A stretch of DNA of 51,921 nt from Bacteroidales bacterium UBA5281 (GTDB taxonomy: Bacteria > Bacteroidota > Bacteroidia > Bacteroidales > Lentimicrobiaceae), in the NCBI GenBank assembly GCA_002410555.1, contig DHSR01000061.1, forward strand, positions 1 through 51,921. Direction: 5' to 3'. The notes beneath the pieces were generated by a model that searched no databases, was not told the origin of the DNA, and saw nothing but the letters and a program-made list of their open reading frames with translations. Of the stretch, positions 16,078 through 24,016 are shown in pieces. The translations under genes and the position numbers were made by a program. The first letter of the stretch is position 1, and each line of letters begins with the position of its first letter.

Positions 16078-16818
16078 ATGCACCCTCAAATCATCAGGCT
16101 TAATGAAATTCATTCAACCAATGATTACCTGGAGGAGATATTGTCAACAAGGCAGTTACCTGAGGGCAGTATAGTGGTTGCCCGGCACCAGACTCATGGA
16201 AGAGGACAGGAAAACAACCATTGGGAAAGCGAAGCTGGTTGTAACCTTACTTTTTCCATCGTGCTGTATCCTGAATTTATCAAGGCAGAGCAACAATTTA
16301 TGCTAACTCAGTTGACCTCGATTTCGATATGCGAGCTGCTCGATTCACTTGATTTACCGGAGAAAGCAATGATAAAATGGCCCAATGATATTTATCTGGG
16401 CAGTCGTAAAGTGGCTGGCATGCTGATTAAGAATAATATCTCCAATAATTCCATTAGCCAGACCATTTGCGGTATAGGTCTCAATGTAAATCAGATGGTC
16501 TTTAGTGAAAATGCCCCCATCGCAGTATCACTTGCTATGATAACCAGAAAGGAACATAACCTGGATGATTTACTGACAATGTGGCACATTAACTTTGGCC
16601 GGGCCTATGATATCATAAAAAATGGCAATTTCGAATCATTGAATCAGCATTATCTGAACCGGCTGTATCAACTGGATCAAGTGGCATCCTATTCCATTCA
16701 AAACGAGAAGTTACGCGCAACCATTACCGGCATTGCAAAGTATGGAATGCTGAAGCTCACGGCTGAAGATGGCCGGACATTTACCTGTGGTATGAAAGAG
16801 GTGGTTTTTGAGCGCTAA
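16078..16818 (+). CDS. birA: Biotin-[acetyl-CoA-carboxylase] ligase, catalytic domain only
   Basis: The 246-residue product activates biotin with ATP and attaches it to the biotin carrier protein. Seen are STNDYLEE (13-20), the biotinyl-AMP loop GRGQENNHWESEAGCNLTFS beginning at residue 41, and KWPNDIYLGSRKVAGMLIKN (100-119), with the catalytic Lys in RKVAG. There is no N-terminal helix-turn-helix, so this is a monofunctional ligase and not a biotin-operon repressor. The C-terminal 45 residues form the usual SH3-like cap (LRATITGIAKYGMLKL). It diverges from rsfS across a 176-base AT-rich gap and converges with the SRPBCC gene. Confidence 0.95.
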   Translation: MHPQIIRLNEIHSTNDYLEEILSTRQLPEGSIVVARHQTHGRGQENNHWESEAGCNLTFSIVLYPEFIKAEQQFMLTQLTSISICELLDSLDLPEKAMIKWPNDIYLGSRKVAGMLIKNNISNNSISQTICGIGLNVNQMVFSENAPIAVSLAMITRKEHNLDDLLTMWHINFGRAYDIIKNGNFESLNQHYLNRLYQLDQVASYSIQNEKLRATITGIAKYGMLKLTAEDGRTFTCGMKEVVFER

Positions 16819-16852
16819 TTAAAGATTCTACTCCCTGCAATACGCTTCTTTA

Positions 16853-17266
16853 TCAGACAGGCTGTTCCTCGCAAGTTTCTTTTAACTTTTCAGCAAGTAT
16901 GTCAATAAAGTTGGCAAGCGGCCTGGAGGCCATCATTTTAATCATAGGATTAAGTTTGGCATTGAGTTCAAGCTGAACCTCACACGTCTGGTCGCTGGTA
17001 TCGGCAATGTAGCATTGAACGTCGAAAGAAAAAGGAGACTTACCCTCAGATACCATTTTAATGTGGGAATTGGGTTGTTTCACTTCATAACGCAATTCCA
17101 GCTTTGCCATGTTTTGAATATTAAAGCTACAGCTTTCAGAATCACATTCCCATTCGGTTACCTGTGGAGGAAGCAATTTGCCGAAATTGTTAAAATCGCT
17201 TAAAAACCGGAACACATACCCGGCGCTCCGGTTTATGGTGGTTTGTTTACTTGTAAAAGTAGTCAT
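16853..17266 (-). CDS. SRPBCC-fold (START-like) small protein
   Basis: The start at 17266 gives MTTFTSKQTTINRSAGYVFRF and a 137-residue protein. The pattern (strand, helix-containing SAGYVFRFLSDFNNFGKLLP, then long antiparallel strands and a C-terminal amphipathic helix PLANFIDILAEKLKETCE) fits the SRPBCC or polyketide-cyclase-like helix-grip fold, which binds hydrophobic ligands. Nothing identifies the ligand. The frame is open to 17308, but that would overlap the end of pyrE, so the later ATG is preferred. It lies 8 bases after pyrE in the same direction and is probably its operon partner. Confidence 0.8.
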   Translation of the reverse strand: MTTFTSKQTTINRSAGYVFRFLSDFNNFGKLLPPQVTEWECDSESCSFNIQNMAKLELRYEVKQPNSHIKMVSEGKSPFSFDVQCYIADTSDQTCEVQLELNAKLNPMIKMMASRPLANFIDILAEKLKETCEEQPV

Positions 17267-17274
17267 GGTTTGGT

Positions 17275-17916
17275 TTATTTTCCCCACTTTTCGGGATCTT
17301 CCCGCCACTGAATAAGTGAATTCAGGTCGGACTCCCGGATAAAATTTTTATCGTGGGCATAATTTATGAGTGCATTGTAATTGGTAAGCGTGAAAAGAGG
17401 GCAGTTTTCTTTTTTAAAATTTTCTTTGGCAGTTTCAAGATCGTAGGTAAAAATGGCAACCATACCTTTAACATTGCATCCGGTATCGCGTAAAGCCTTA
17501 ACGGCATCCAGACTGCTTTTACCGGTAGAAACAAGGTCTTCGACTACTACTACCGACTGCCCGGATTCAACTACACCTTCAATCTGGTTGCTCAAACCGT
17601 GTTCTTTTTTTGAAGATCGCACATACACAAATGGCAGGCCCAGATCCTGAGCTACCAACACGCCATGAGCTATGGCACCGGTAGCCACACCAGCGATCAC
17701 ATCAATGGCTCCAAACTCGGCAGTAATGAGTTTGGCAAACTCCTGCCTAATAAAAGTTCGTACCTTTGGATAGGATAATATCTTGCGATTATCACAGTAA
17801 ATGGGGGAAATTATCCCGGATGTCCAGGTAAAAGGATGGTCAGCATCCAGTTTTATTGCTTTTATTTGCAGAAGGAATTCTGCGGTATCCTGTGCAAGGA
17901 TTTCTCTTTTATTCAT
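17275..17916 (-). CDS. pyrE: Orotate phosphoribosyltransferase
   Basis: The product has 213 residues from the ATG at 17916. It makes orotidine monophosphate from orotate and PRPP in pyrimidine synthesis. Marks are FTWTSGIISPIYCDNRKIL, the long loop around YVRSSKKEHGLSNQIEG, and the PRPP-binding motif VVVVEDLVSTGKSS. An in-frame opening to 18030 exists, but the added residues are antisense to the Nudix gene and foreign to PyrE. A minus-strand -7 box (17921-17928) ends only 5 bases before the ATG, so a leaderless transcript is likely. The Nudix gene starts 8 bases away on the other strand. Confidence 0.95.
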   Translation of the reverse strand: MNKREILAQDTAEFLLQIKAIKLDADHPFTWTSGIISPIYCDNRKILSYPKVRTFIRQEFAKLITAEFGAIDVIAGVATGAIAHGVLVAQDLGLPFVYVRSSKKEHGLSNQIEGVVESGQSVVVVEDLVSTGKSSLDAVKALRDTGCNVKGMVAIFTYDLETAKENFKKENCPLFTLTNYNALINYAHDKNFIRESDLNSLIQWREDPEKWGK

Positions 17917-17920
17917 GGGG

Positions 17921-17949
17921 CAAATGTATAAAATATTCGTCAACGACAA
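17921..17949 (-). promoter_or_regulatory. Putative pyrE promoter lying inside the Nudix gene start
   Basis: On the minus strand TTG (17949-17947) is followed after 18 bases by TACATTTG (17928-17921), close to the Bacteroidota consensus TTTG-N19-TAnnTTTG. The box ends 5 bases before the pyrE ATG. On the plus strand the same bases contain the start codon of the Nudix gene (17924-17926). Confidence 0.5.
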
Positions 17950-18553
17950 TCCGCTAATTATTGTGAACAAACTCACTGATGCCAATGACTTTAGGCATCT
18001 TGAAGTTTGTGAGGTGTATTCAATAGACACATTGGAGTCAACTTATCAACAATTCGCATCCCGACCCGGTCGTCCGGGGCTGGTGCTTTATTATAACGGA
18101 AATACTGACACCTTGTTCGATGCCTTTAAAGCTCTTTTTCTAAATCTTGAGGCAGCCGGAGGATTGGTGAAAAATATTAACAATGAGTGGCTGTTCATCT
18201 ATCGTTTTGGGCATTGGGACCTTCCCAAGGGTAATATAGAAGAAAACGAGACACCGGCTCAGGCTGCATTGCGTGAAGTTACAGAAGAAACCGGCATCAG
18301 TGGTCAATATATTACGAATGAACTACCACACACTTACCATACCTATTTGTTTAAGAATCACAAAGTGCTTAAACATACCTATTGGTATTCCATGTTTTAT
18401 CAGGGAAATGAATTCCTGAAACCTCAGACGGACGAAAACATTGAACGGGCTGTCTGGCTCGGAAAAACGGCCGTGGAAAATATTATGCCTGAAGTTTATG
18501 CTTCTTTAAGACCAACCATTACGGATGTTTTAAAGTTAAATTCCGGCAGGTAA
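17924..18553 (+). CDS. Nudix hydrolase
   Basis: The product has 209 residues from the ATG at 17924 (MYKIFVNDNPLIIVN); a slightly earlier ATG is at 17915. The Nudix box runs from about residue 103 to 125: G-x5-E-x7-REVTEETGI, with G103, E109, R117, E118, E121, E122 and G124 in place. Residues 1-80 form an extra N-terminal domain, which is common in Bacteroidota Nudix proteins of this type. It probably cleaves a nucleoside diphosphate-linked metabolite; the substrate is not evident. The gene diverges from pyrE with almost no intergenic DNA, so its own promoter must lie within pyrE. Confidence 0.93.
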   Translation: MYKIFVNDNPLIIVNKLTDANDFRHLEVCEVYSIDTLESTYQQFASRPGRPGLVLYYNGNTDTLFDAFKALFLNLEAAGGLVKNINNEWLFIYRFGHWDLPKGNIEENETPAQAALREVTEETGISGQYITNELPHTYHTYLFKNHKVLKHTYWYSMFYQGNEFLKPQTDENIERAVWLGKTAVENIMPEVYASLRPTITDVLKLNSGR

Positions 18554-18580
18554 GACATACAAAAAAAGCAGAATAGTTGC

Positions 18581-18588
18581 TACCTTTG
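18581..18588 (+). promoter_or_regulatory. Putative -7 box for coaD
   Basis: TACCTTTG matches TAnnTTTG and ends 19 bases before the coaD ATG. A -33 element is not obvious. Confidence 0.4.
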
Positions 18589-18607
18589 CAAAATAAACAT
18601 AGCTCTC

Positions 18608-19081
18608 ATGATCAAACGTGCTGTATTTCCCGGATCATTCGACCCCATCACCCGTGGTCATGAAAACATCATCCTAAGGGCGCTGCCCCTTTTTGATGAA
18701 GTCATTGTTGCCGTTGGACTAAATATTGAGAAGAAAAGCTATTTTGAACTGGAAGATCGTCTGACATGGATCAAACAGGTCTTTCAACACTATCCTGCCA
18801 TTAAGGTGATGCATTATGCCGGCCTCACTGTTGATTTTTGCCGGCAGGTTCAGGCCACCCACATTCTCAGGGGATTGCGTACATCGGCCGATTTTGAATT
18901 TGAAAGAACGGTAGGACAGGTCAATAAGCGGCTTTATCCCCAAATTGAAACCGTGTTTTTGCTTACTACTCCTGAATTTACCTCTGTCAATTCATCCATC
19001 GTTAGAGATATACATAAAAACGGAGGCGATGTCAGTATTTTTATTCCCGAAATCATACGTCTTCCTTTGGCGGCAAAGTAA
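18608..19081 (+). CDS. coaD: Phosphopantetheine adenylyltransferase
   Basis: The product has 157 residues, the standard CoaD length. It transfers AMP from ATP to 4'-phosphopantetheine in coenzyme A synthesis. FPGSFDPITRGHENII carries the T/HxGH nucleotidyltransferase motif (residues 15-18), then GLNIEKKSYFELEDRL, HILRGLRTSADFEFE, and NSSIVRDIHKNGGDV with the second active-site serines. A -7 box lies 19 bases upstream. Its TAA stop is directly next to the stop of tsaC on the other strand, so the two genes converge without any gap. Confidence 0.97.
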   Translation: MIKRAVFPGSFDPITRGHENIILRALPLFDEVIVAVGLNIEKKSYFELEDRLTWIKQVFQHYPAIKVMHYAGLTVDFCRQVQATHILRGLRTSADFEFERTVGQVNKRLYPQIETVFLLTTPEFTSVNSSIVRDIHKNGGDVSIFIPEIIRLPLAAK

Positions 19082-19657
19082 TTATTCCCTTACTACCTCA
19101 TAATTGCCGTCATTATGCAGGCGAATGATGGTTGAAGTTTTAGACAGCCCAAGCCGATCCCGAAATAACTCCACGGTGTAATCCACCTGATCTCTGATTT
19201 TACTGGAAATATGACTAAAAATCAGAGGTGCCGGTTCTCCCGAAACATTTGCCGATGTAGAAATAAGCGGACGACCCAGCCGCTTGATCAATGGCCGGCA
19301 GAACTCATCTTTAACTATCCTTATGGCAATACTACCATCGTCGGCCAATAAATTTTTAGGCAGATTCTTACCTTTGTCGTAAATCACCGTTAACGGGCGG
19401 TCAAAATTTTCAATTAAATCGGGCAATATTTCTGGAATAAAAGTAACGTAATCCGAAACCCTTTCAAGATCATCCAGGAGGATAATCATGCTTTTCTCAG
19501 CTTTGCGTTTCTTGATTTTATAAACACGATCTATTGCTCTGGCATTTAGGGCATCGCATCCCAGGCCCCACACCGTATCTGTGGGATAAAGAATAACTCC
19601 TCCCGAGTGCAGGATTTTATAAGTTTTTTCCACTTCTTCGATTATTGATCTGTCCAT
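19082..19657 (-). CDS. tsaC: L-threonylcarbamoyladenylate synthase
   Basis: The 191-residue product is of the TsaC/Sua5/YrdC family and makes threonylcarbamoyl-AMP for the t6A37 modification of tRNA. Seen are GGVILYPTDTVWGLGCDA near the start, IKKRKAEKSMIILL, the IAIRIVKDEFCRPLIKRLGR block, and PLISTSANVSGEPAP. It is a single domain without the Sua5 C-terminal extension. The start overlaps the end of the GT9 gene by 16 bases, so it belongs to the dapD-GT9-tsaC transcript. Its stop abuts the coaD stop. Confidence 0.95.
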   Translation of the reverse strand: MDRSIIEEVEKTYKILHSGGVILYPTDTVWGLGCDALNARAIDRVYKIKKRKAEKSMIILLDDLERVSDYVTFIPEILPDLIENFDRPLTVIYDKGKNLPKNLLADDGSIAIRIVKDEFCRPLIKRLGRPLISTSANVSGEPAPLIFSHISSKIRDQVDYTVELFRDRLGLSKTSTIIRLHNDGNYEVVRE

Positions 19658-20670
19658 GGTGGCAAAGTATCAAGTAATTGGCTGGTTTTTATGGAATGAG
19701 CACAGGCAAAATGACCCAACGGACAAGCCTGATATCCATGTAATCCGCATGGACGGCAGTCGAGGGCCAATGTTGTTTGCACAATATGGGCATTGTCAGA
19801 CAAAGGGCCGAACCCAAATTCAGGTACCGTACTGCAAAATATAGCGGTAACCGGTGCATTCACGGCCGAAGCCAGGTGATTGGGTGCGGAATCATTTACA
19901 TAATTCATCAGTGCATGCTGCATCAGGGCTGCACTTTGCAGAAATGTGAGTAACCCTGCAAGATTTTTAATGTTTTTATGACTCGTTTGACTGATGATTT
20001 GCTCACACAGATCATAGTCCGCCTTTGATCCCAGTAAAAAAACGCGCAATCCGATGGGGATCTGGTCCAGAAAATCTGCCCACTTCTCTGCCGGATATTG
20101 TTTGGTAAACCACAATGAAGCCGGCGAAAGGGTGATATATGCTCCCTTTTGATGGACGTTAACTGCCTGGTGGTCAGCAGTAGAAGGATATAGCCCGGGC
20201 CTTTTGGTCTTTATGTCGGTCAGTGGTTGAATCAAAGCATGATTCCGGTCTGTTTCGTGTATACCTTTAACCCTGGCCGAGATAACATGGGCTGCACTGT
20301 GTTTGAAAAATCTTGAAAATGGGTTTTTGCGAAATCCTGCAGTGAATGGAGCTCCGGAGAATGCAGTAATGAAACCGGAAGAAGCAAACCGCTGCACATT
20401 TATTACAGCATCATAACGGTTGCTGTGAACCTTAAGGAGAAGACGCCATAACTTTAAGTATTTCCGGCGGCTTTTATCCCAGGTATAGACCTGGTGTATA
20501 AAAGGATGTTCCTGAAAAAGAGATTCATATCCTTTTTTTATCAGGAAGTCGATTCGGGCTTTAGGGTAGGCTTCATGCAGAGTTTCAGCCAAAGCTGTGG
20601 ACAATATCACATCACCCAGCGAGGCCGTTTGTATGATCAGGATACGTGCTAATGGTTTACCGTTCGTCAT
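19642..20670 (-). CDS. Glycosyltransferase family 9 (heptosyltransferase-like)
   Basis: The product has 342 residues and two Rossmann-like halves. The N-terminus RILIIQTASLGDVILSTALAE is typical of GT9, as is the C-terminal half: GAYITLSPASLWFTKQYPAE, VFLLGSKADYDLCEQI, and the NDSAPNHLASAVNAPVTAIF motif that binds the ADP-sugar. It probably adds a heptose or similar sugar to lipid A core or another cell-surface glycan from ADP-heptose; the acceptor is unknown. It lies 14 bases after dapD and overlaps tsaC, so the three are one operon. Near the C-terminus it has a Cys-containing CRPCGLHGYQACPLG segment. Confidence 0.9.
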   Translation of the reverse strand: MTNGKPLARILIIQTASLGDVILSTALAETLHEAYPKARIDFLIKKGYESLFQEHPFIHQVYTWDKSRRKYLKLWRLLLKVHSNRYDAVINVQRFASSGFITAFSGAPFTAGFRKNPFSRFFKHSAAHVISARVKGIHETDRNHALIQPLTDIKTKRPGLYPSTADHQAVNVHQKGAYITLSPASLWFTKQYPAEKWADFLDQIPIGLRVFLLGSKADYDLCEQIISQTSHKNIKNLAGLLTFLQSAALMQHALMNYVNDSAPNHLASAVNAPVTAIFCSTVPEFGFGPLSDNAHIVQTTLALDCRPCGLHGYQACPLGHFACAHSIKTSQLLDTLPPWTDQ

Positions 20671-20684
20671 ACGAAACTGGAGCT

Positions 20685-21500
20685 TTAAACTTGAATATTG
20701 TAATCCCGCAAGGCATCGTTAAGCGAAGTTTTCAAATCGGTCGACTCTTTACGCTGACCTATGATCAGTGCGCAGGAAACCTGAAATTCGCCTGCAGGAA
20801 ATGCCTTGGGATAAGTGCCGGGTATAACCACCGAACGTGCAGGAATGTATCCTTTGAGTTCACGGGGCGAAGTGCCGGAAACGTCGATAATACGGGTGGA
20901 ATGGGTAATAACTACATTCGCACCCAGCACCGCCCCGTGTCCTATTCTTACACCTTCCACCACTATACATCTTGATCCGATAAAACAATTGTCCTCAATA
21001 ATTACCGGTGCAGCCTGAACAGGTTCCAGCACACCACCTATGCCAACACCTCCCGATAGATGAACATTTTTGCCAATTTGAGCACATGAACCCACGGTGG
21101 CCCATGTATCTACCATGGTAAAACTATCCACATAGGCACCAATATTTACATACGACGGCATTAATATTACACCGGGCGCCAGAAAGGAACCATAACGAGC
21201 CACTGCATGAGGGACTACCCGTATGCCCAATTGTGAAAAGTTATGTTTCAAAGGTATCTTATCGTGGAATTCCAGTGGCCCTGCTTCAGTTGTTTCCATA
21301 CCTGAGATGACAAAATAAAGAATAACTGCTTTTTTTACCCATTCATTTACCTGCCAGTCATCGCCTATAGGCGCAGCCACGCGCAACTCACCATTATCAA
21401 GTAAGGATATTACATGTTTAATGGCATCACTCACCGCTGAACGGCTTAAAAGCGCGCGATCGTCCCAGGCCGAAGTTATCAATTGCTGAAGCTCCCTCAT
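20685..21500 (-). CDS. dapD: 2,3,4,5-tetrahydropyridine-2,6-dicarboxylate N-succinyltransferase
   Basis: The 271-residue product is a hexapeptide-repeat acyltransferase in the succinylase branch of lysine and diaminopimelate synthesis. After an N-terminal helical domain (residues 1-90) the left-handed beta-helix runs from about 95 to 240, with repeats such as APGVILMPSYVNIGAYV and VHLSGGVGIGGV, and the conserved EDNCFIGSRCIVVEGV segment. It is the first gene of the operon with the GT9 and tsaC genes. A -7 box (TAATTTTG, minus strand) lies 19 bases before the start. It diverges from ruvX over 84 bases. Confidence 0.95.
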   Translation of the reverse strand: MRELQQLITSAWDDRALLSRSAVSDAIKHVISLLDNGELRVAAPIGDDWQVNEWVKKAVILYFVISGMETTEAGPLEFHDKIPLKHNFSQLGIRVVPHAVARYGSFLAPGVILMPSYVNIGAYVDSFTMVDTWATVGSCAQIGKNVHLSGGVGIGGVLEPVQAAPVIIEDNCFIGSRCIVVEGVRIGHGAVLGANVVITHSTRIIDVSGTSPRELKGYIPARSVVIPGTYPKAFPAGEFQVSCALIIGQRKESTDLKTSLNDALRDYNIQV

Positions 21501-21519
21501 AATTCAAAATTTAAAAGGT

Positions 21520-21527
21520 CAAAATTA
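21520..21527 (-). promoter_or_regulatory. Putative -7 box for dapD
   Basis: The minus strand reads TAATTTTG, matching TAnnTTTG, ending 19 bases before the dapD ATG. No -33 partner is seen. Confidence 0.4.
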
Positions 21528-21534
21528 CTGGTTT

Positions 21535-21565
21535 TTTCAACGCCTTGAGTTTATTGCTAACTTTG
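21535..21565 (+). promoter_or_regulatory. Putative ruvX promoter
   Basis: TTTC at 21535-21538, 19 bases, then TAACTTTG at 21558-21565: one mismatch from the Bacteroidota consensus. It ends 19 bases before the ruvX ATG. Confidence 0.5.
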
Positions 21566-21584
21566 TGCTTTAAACAATAACAAA

Positions 21585-22013
21585 ATGGGCAGGATTTTAG
21601 CTATTGATTATGGCAGAAAAAGGGTGGGGTTGGCAGTTACTGATCCCGGACAAATGATTAGCTCACCCATGACTACCATAAGCGCTGCTCAAATCATTCC
21701 ATTTCTGAAAGACTATTTTGCGAAGGAAGAGGTTGACCTGATTGTAATAGGTGAACCCCGGCAAATGAACAATCTGCCGTCAGAATCAGTTCAGTATATT
21801 GAGCCGTTTATCCGTTTGTTTCGTAAGACTTTCCCTGAAATGAAGATTGCTCGCGTAGATGAACGCTTTACTTCACATTTGGCTCAGCAGGCCATTTTTC
21901 AATCGGGAAAGAAAAAGTCAGCGCGCCGGAACAAAGCCCTGGTCGATGCTGTTAGTGCTGCTATTATCCTGCAGTCCTATCTCGAAATGAGGGATATGGG
22001 CCGATTCAAATGA
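21585..22013 (+). CDS. ruvX: Putative pre-16S rRNA nuclease / Holliday junction resolvase RuvX (YqgF)
   Basis: The product has 142 residues and the RNase H-like YqgF fold. The first strand carries the catalytic Asp8 in AIDYGRKRVGLAVTD; VDLIVIGEPRQMNN and ARVDERFTS follow, and DAVSAAIILQSYLE is the last conserved block with an acidic residue. The family processes the 5' end of 16S rRNA and has been proposed as a junction resolvase. It is followed by def after 48 bases in the same direction. Confidence 0.93.
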   Translation: MGRILAIDYGRKRVGLAVTDPGQMISSPMTTISAAQIIPFLKDYFAKEEVDLIVIGEPRQMNNLPSESVQYIEPFIRLFRKTFPEMKIARVDERFTSHLAQQAIFQSGKKKSARRNKALVDAVSAAIILQSYLEMRDMGRFK

Positions 22014-22061
22014 TTTTTGTAATTTTGCACCCGATTGAATAAAACCTGAAAATTATTTCGC

Positions 22062-22637
22062 ATGATATTGCCTATTGTTTCATACGGCCATCCTATGCTT
22101 CGCAAAGTCTGCGTTGATATAGATAAAGATTATCCCGGATTACAGCAGCTTATTGACGATATGTTCGAGACCATGTACGCTGCCAGCGGGGTAGGCCTGG
22201 CTGCCCCACAGGTAAATAAAGGCATTCGATTATTTATAATTGATGCCACCCCCTATGCGGAGGACTTTCCGGGCGAAACCAATCTTAAAAAAGTATTCAT
22301 AAATCCCCACATTATTGAGCAGGAAGGTGAAGAGTGGTCGTTTAACGAAGGATGCCTCAGTATTCCGGACATTCGCGAGGATGTAATACGCAAAACGGAT
22401 TTGAGAATTCAGTATTATGATGAAAATTTTAATTTTCATGATGAAAAACTCAACGGCGTATTTGCAAGGGTTATTCAGCATGAATACGATCATTTGGAAG
22501 GCATCCTCTTTGTTGACCGCATCAGTTCTTTGCGAAAAATCATGCTTAAAAGGAAACTAAGCGAGATAGCAAAGGGTTTGGTAGATACCAGCTATAAAAT
22601 GCTCTTTCCGGCAACACGCAAAAAAGCCATTTCTTAA
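22062..22637 (+). CDS. def: Peptide deformylase
   Basis: The 191-residue product removes formyl groups from the N-terminal Met of new proteins. All three motifs are present: GVGLAAPQ (43-50), EGCLS (96-100) with the metal-binding Cys98, and HEYDH (140-144), where the two His complete the metal site. The extra residues around PYAEDFPGETNLK and the length fit the type common in Bacteroidota. A TAATTTTG box at 22020-22027 overlaps the end of ruvX and may give def its own promoter. A TPR lipoprotein gene follows after 18 bases. Confidence 0.97.
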   Translation: MILPIVSYGHPMLRKVCVDIDKDYPGLQQLIDDMFETMYAASGVGLAAPQVNKGIRLFIIDATPYAEDFPGETNLKKVFINPHIIEQEGEEWSFNEGCLSIPDIREDVIRKTDLRIQYYDENFNFHDEKLNGVFARVIQHEYDHLEGILFVDRISSLRKIMLKRKLSEIAKGLVDTSYKMLFPATRKKAIS

Positions 22638-22655
22638 CCTTATCTGAATTCCGTT

Positions 22656-23183
22656 ATGAACAATAAATCAATTGCCCTGCTGTTGGTAGCAGCCTTTGCT
22701 GCTCTTATTTCATGCACCTCCGGATTGGATAAGGATGTAGAACGTCTGACCAGGCTCGAGAAAAATATTGATGCCTCGGATGCCCGGCCTGAACAGGCAA
22801 AGCTAAATGAATTGCTTGAGGAGTATCAAAAATTTGTGAACGAACATCCTGATGATTCATTGGCACCCACTTTCCTTTACAAAGCCATTACCCTGAGCAT
22901 GTCGATGAATCAGGGGGAAAAGGCCATTGCCCTCAGCGATAGAATGATCAATGAGTACTCCAAAAGTAAGCACATACCTGAAGTCATTTTTTTGAAAGGC
23001 TTTATTTATGAGAATTTTCAAAGTAATTATGCACAGGCATTAAAATCTTATCAGGATTTTATTAAAATGTTTCCCAATCATGAATTGACCGATGATGCCG
23101 AAGCCGCTATTGCAAATCTTGGAAAGTCGCCGGATGAAATGGTCAGGGAATTTGAGAGAAAAGCTGCAGAAGCCGGCCAGTAA
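22656..23183 (+). CDS. TPR-containing lipoprotein
   Basis: The product has 175 residues. The N-terminal MNNKSIALLLVAAFAALISC is a lipoprotein signal with the lipidated Cys at residue 20. The rest is helical with TPR-like pairs: DDSLAPTFLYKAITLSMSM, EKAIALSDRMINEYSKSKHI, QALKSYQDFIKMFPNHELTD. The pattern resembles BamD/YbgF-type periplasmic TPR lipoproteins but is shorter, with about three repeats, so calling it BamD is not justified. It follows def on the same strand and converges with cdaA with only 5 bases between stops. Confidence 0.85.
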   Translation: MNNKSIALLLVAAFAALISCTSGLDKDVERLTRLEKNIDASDARPEQAKLNELLEEYQKFVNEHPDDSLAPTFLYKAITLSMSMNQGEKAIALSDRMINEYSKSKHIPEVIFLKGFIYENFQSNYAQALKSYQDFIKMFPNHELTDDAEAAIANLGKSPDEMVREFERKAAEAGQ

Positions 23184-23188
23184 GCCTC

Positions 23189-23989
23189 TTAATTTTCAAC
23201 ATTAAATTCTTCCTCAAGCATTGATTTCAGTTGTGACGGCTGAATATGGTGCATGAGCTTTCCTTCCTTACACCATGATATCTTGCCCGTTTGTTCCGAA
23301 ACGACAATGGCCACAGCATCCGTTTTTTCGGTCACACCCACAGCAGATCGGTGGCGCAAGCCGATATGGGCGGGTAGCTTGTCATTTTTTGATACCGGAA
23401 GTATACAACTGGCTGCTTTAATTCTGTTGTTCAAAATAATCATGGCTCCATCGTGCAGGGGCGAGTTCTTAAAAAAGATATTCTCGATTAGCTGTTCCGA
23501 AATAATGGCATCGAGTATTTCCCCTGTTTGTTCATATTCTTCAAGTTCATGAATTTTTCCAATTACGATAAGAGCACCTGTTTTAAGGTTTGCCATCTTA
23601 TGGCAGGCCTGCACTATGGGGTCTATATTAAGCTGTTCTTTATCGCCCGGACGCATGCGCCAGAAGAAAAACCGCCGGTTCTTTTTACGGATGAATGATG
23701 GGGTACCCAATACCAGCAAAAATTTTCTGATTTCAGGCTGAAACACTACTATTAAAGCGATAAAACCCACACTGATAAAAGCCCCGAGAATTTCGGACAG
23801 CAGCTCCATCTCCAGAATTCTCACCACCCTCCATATTAAAAATATAGCAATGATACCAATGAGAATATTAATAGCTGCAGTACCCTTTAATAAATTATAC
23901 AATTCATAAAGCATTAGAGCAACCAGCAATATATCAATAATATCAAGCAATCGGATATTTATGAAAAGTAAAGATAGTAATTCAGGCAT
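23189..23989 (-). CDS. cdaA: Diadenylate cyclase CdaA
   Basis: The 266-residue product makes cyclic di-AMP from two ATP. Three hydrophobic helices lie at about 16-33, 38-57 and 66-84. The DAC domain follows with SPLHDGAMIIL (Asp180-Gly181-Ala182) and GLRHRSAVGVTE (RHR at 212-214), the two catalytic motifs. Residues 100-116 are Arg/Lys-rich, consistent with the membrane-proximal linker. The gene is downstream of folP after 27 bases, so both share a transcript. No cdaR or glmM is nearby, in contrast to Firmicutes. Confidence 0.95.
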   Translation of the reverse strand: MPELLSLLFINIRLLDIIDILLVALMLYELYNLLKGTAAINILIGIIAIFLIWRVVRILEMELLSEILGAFISVGFIALIVVFQPEIRKFLLVLGTPSFIRKKNRRFFFWRMRPGDKEQLNIDPIVQACHKMANLKTGALIVIGKIHELEEYEQTGEILDAIISEQLIENIFFKNSPLHDGAMIILNNRIKAASCILPVSKNDKLPAHIGLRHRSAVGVTEKTDAVAIVVSEQTGKISWCKEGKLMHHIQPSQLKSMLEEEFNVEN

Positions 23990-24016
23990 GGAAGGCTTTT
24001 TTGCAAATTTAGAAAA

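Noticed and set aside
17917..18030. N-terminal extension of pyrE
   Set aside because: The extra 38 residues are antisense to the Nudix gene and unlike PyrE; the promoter box lies inside it.
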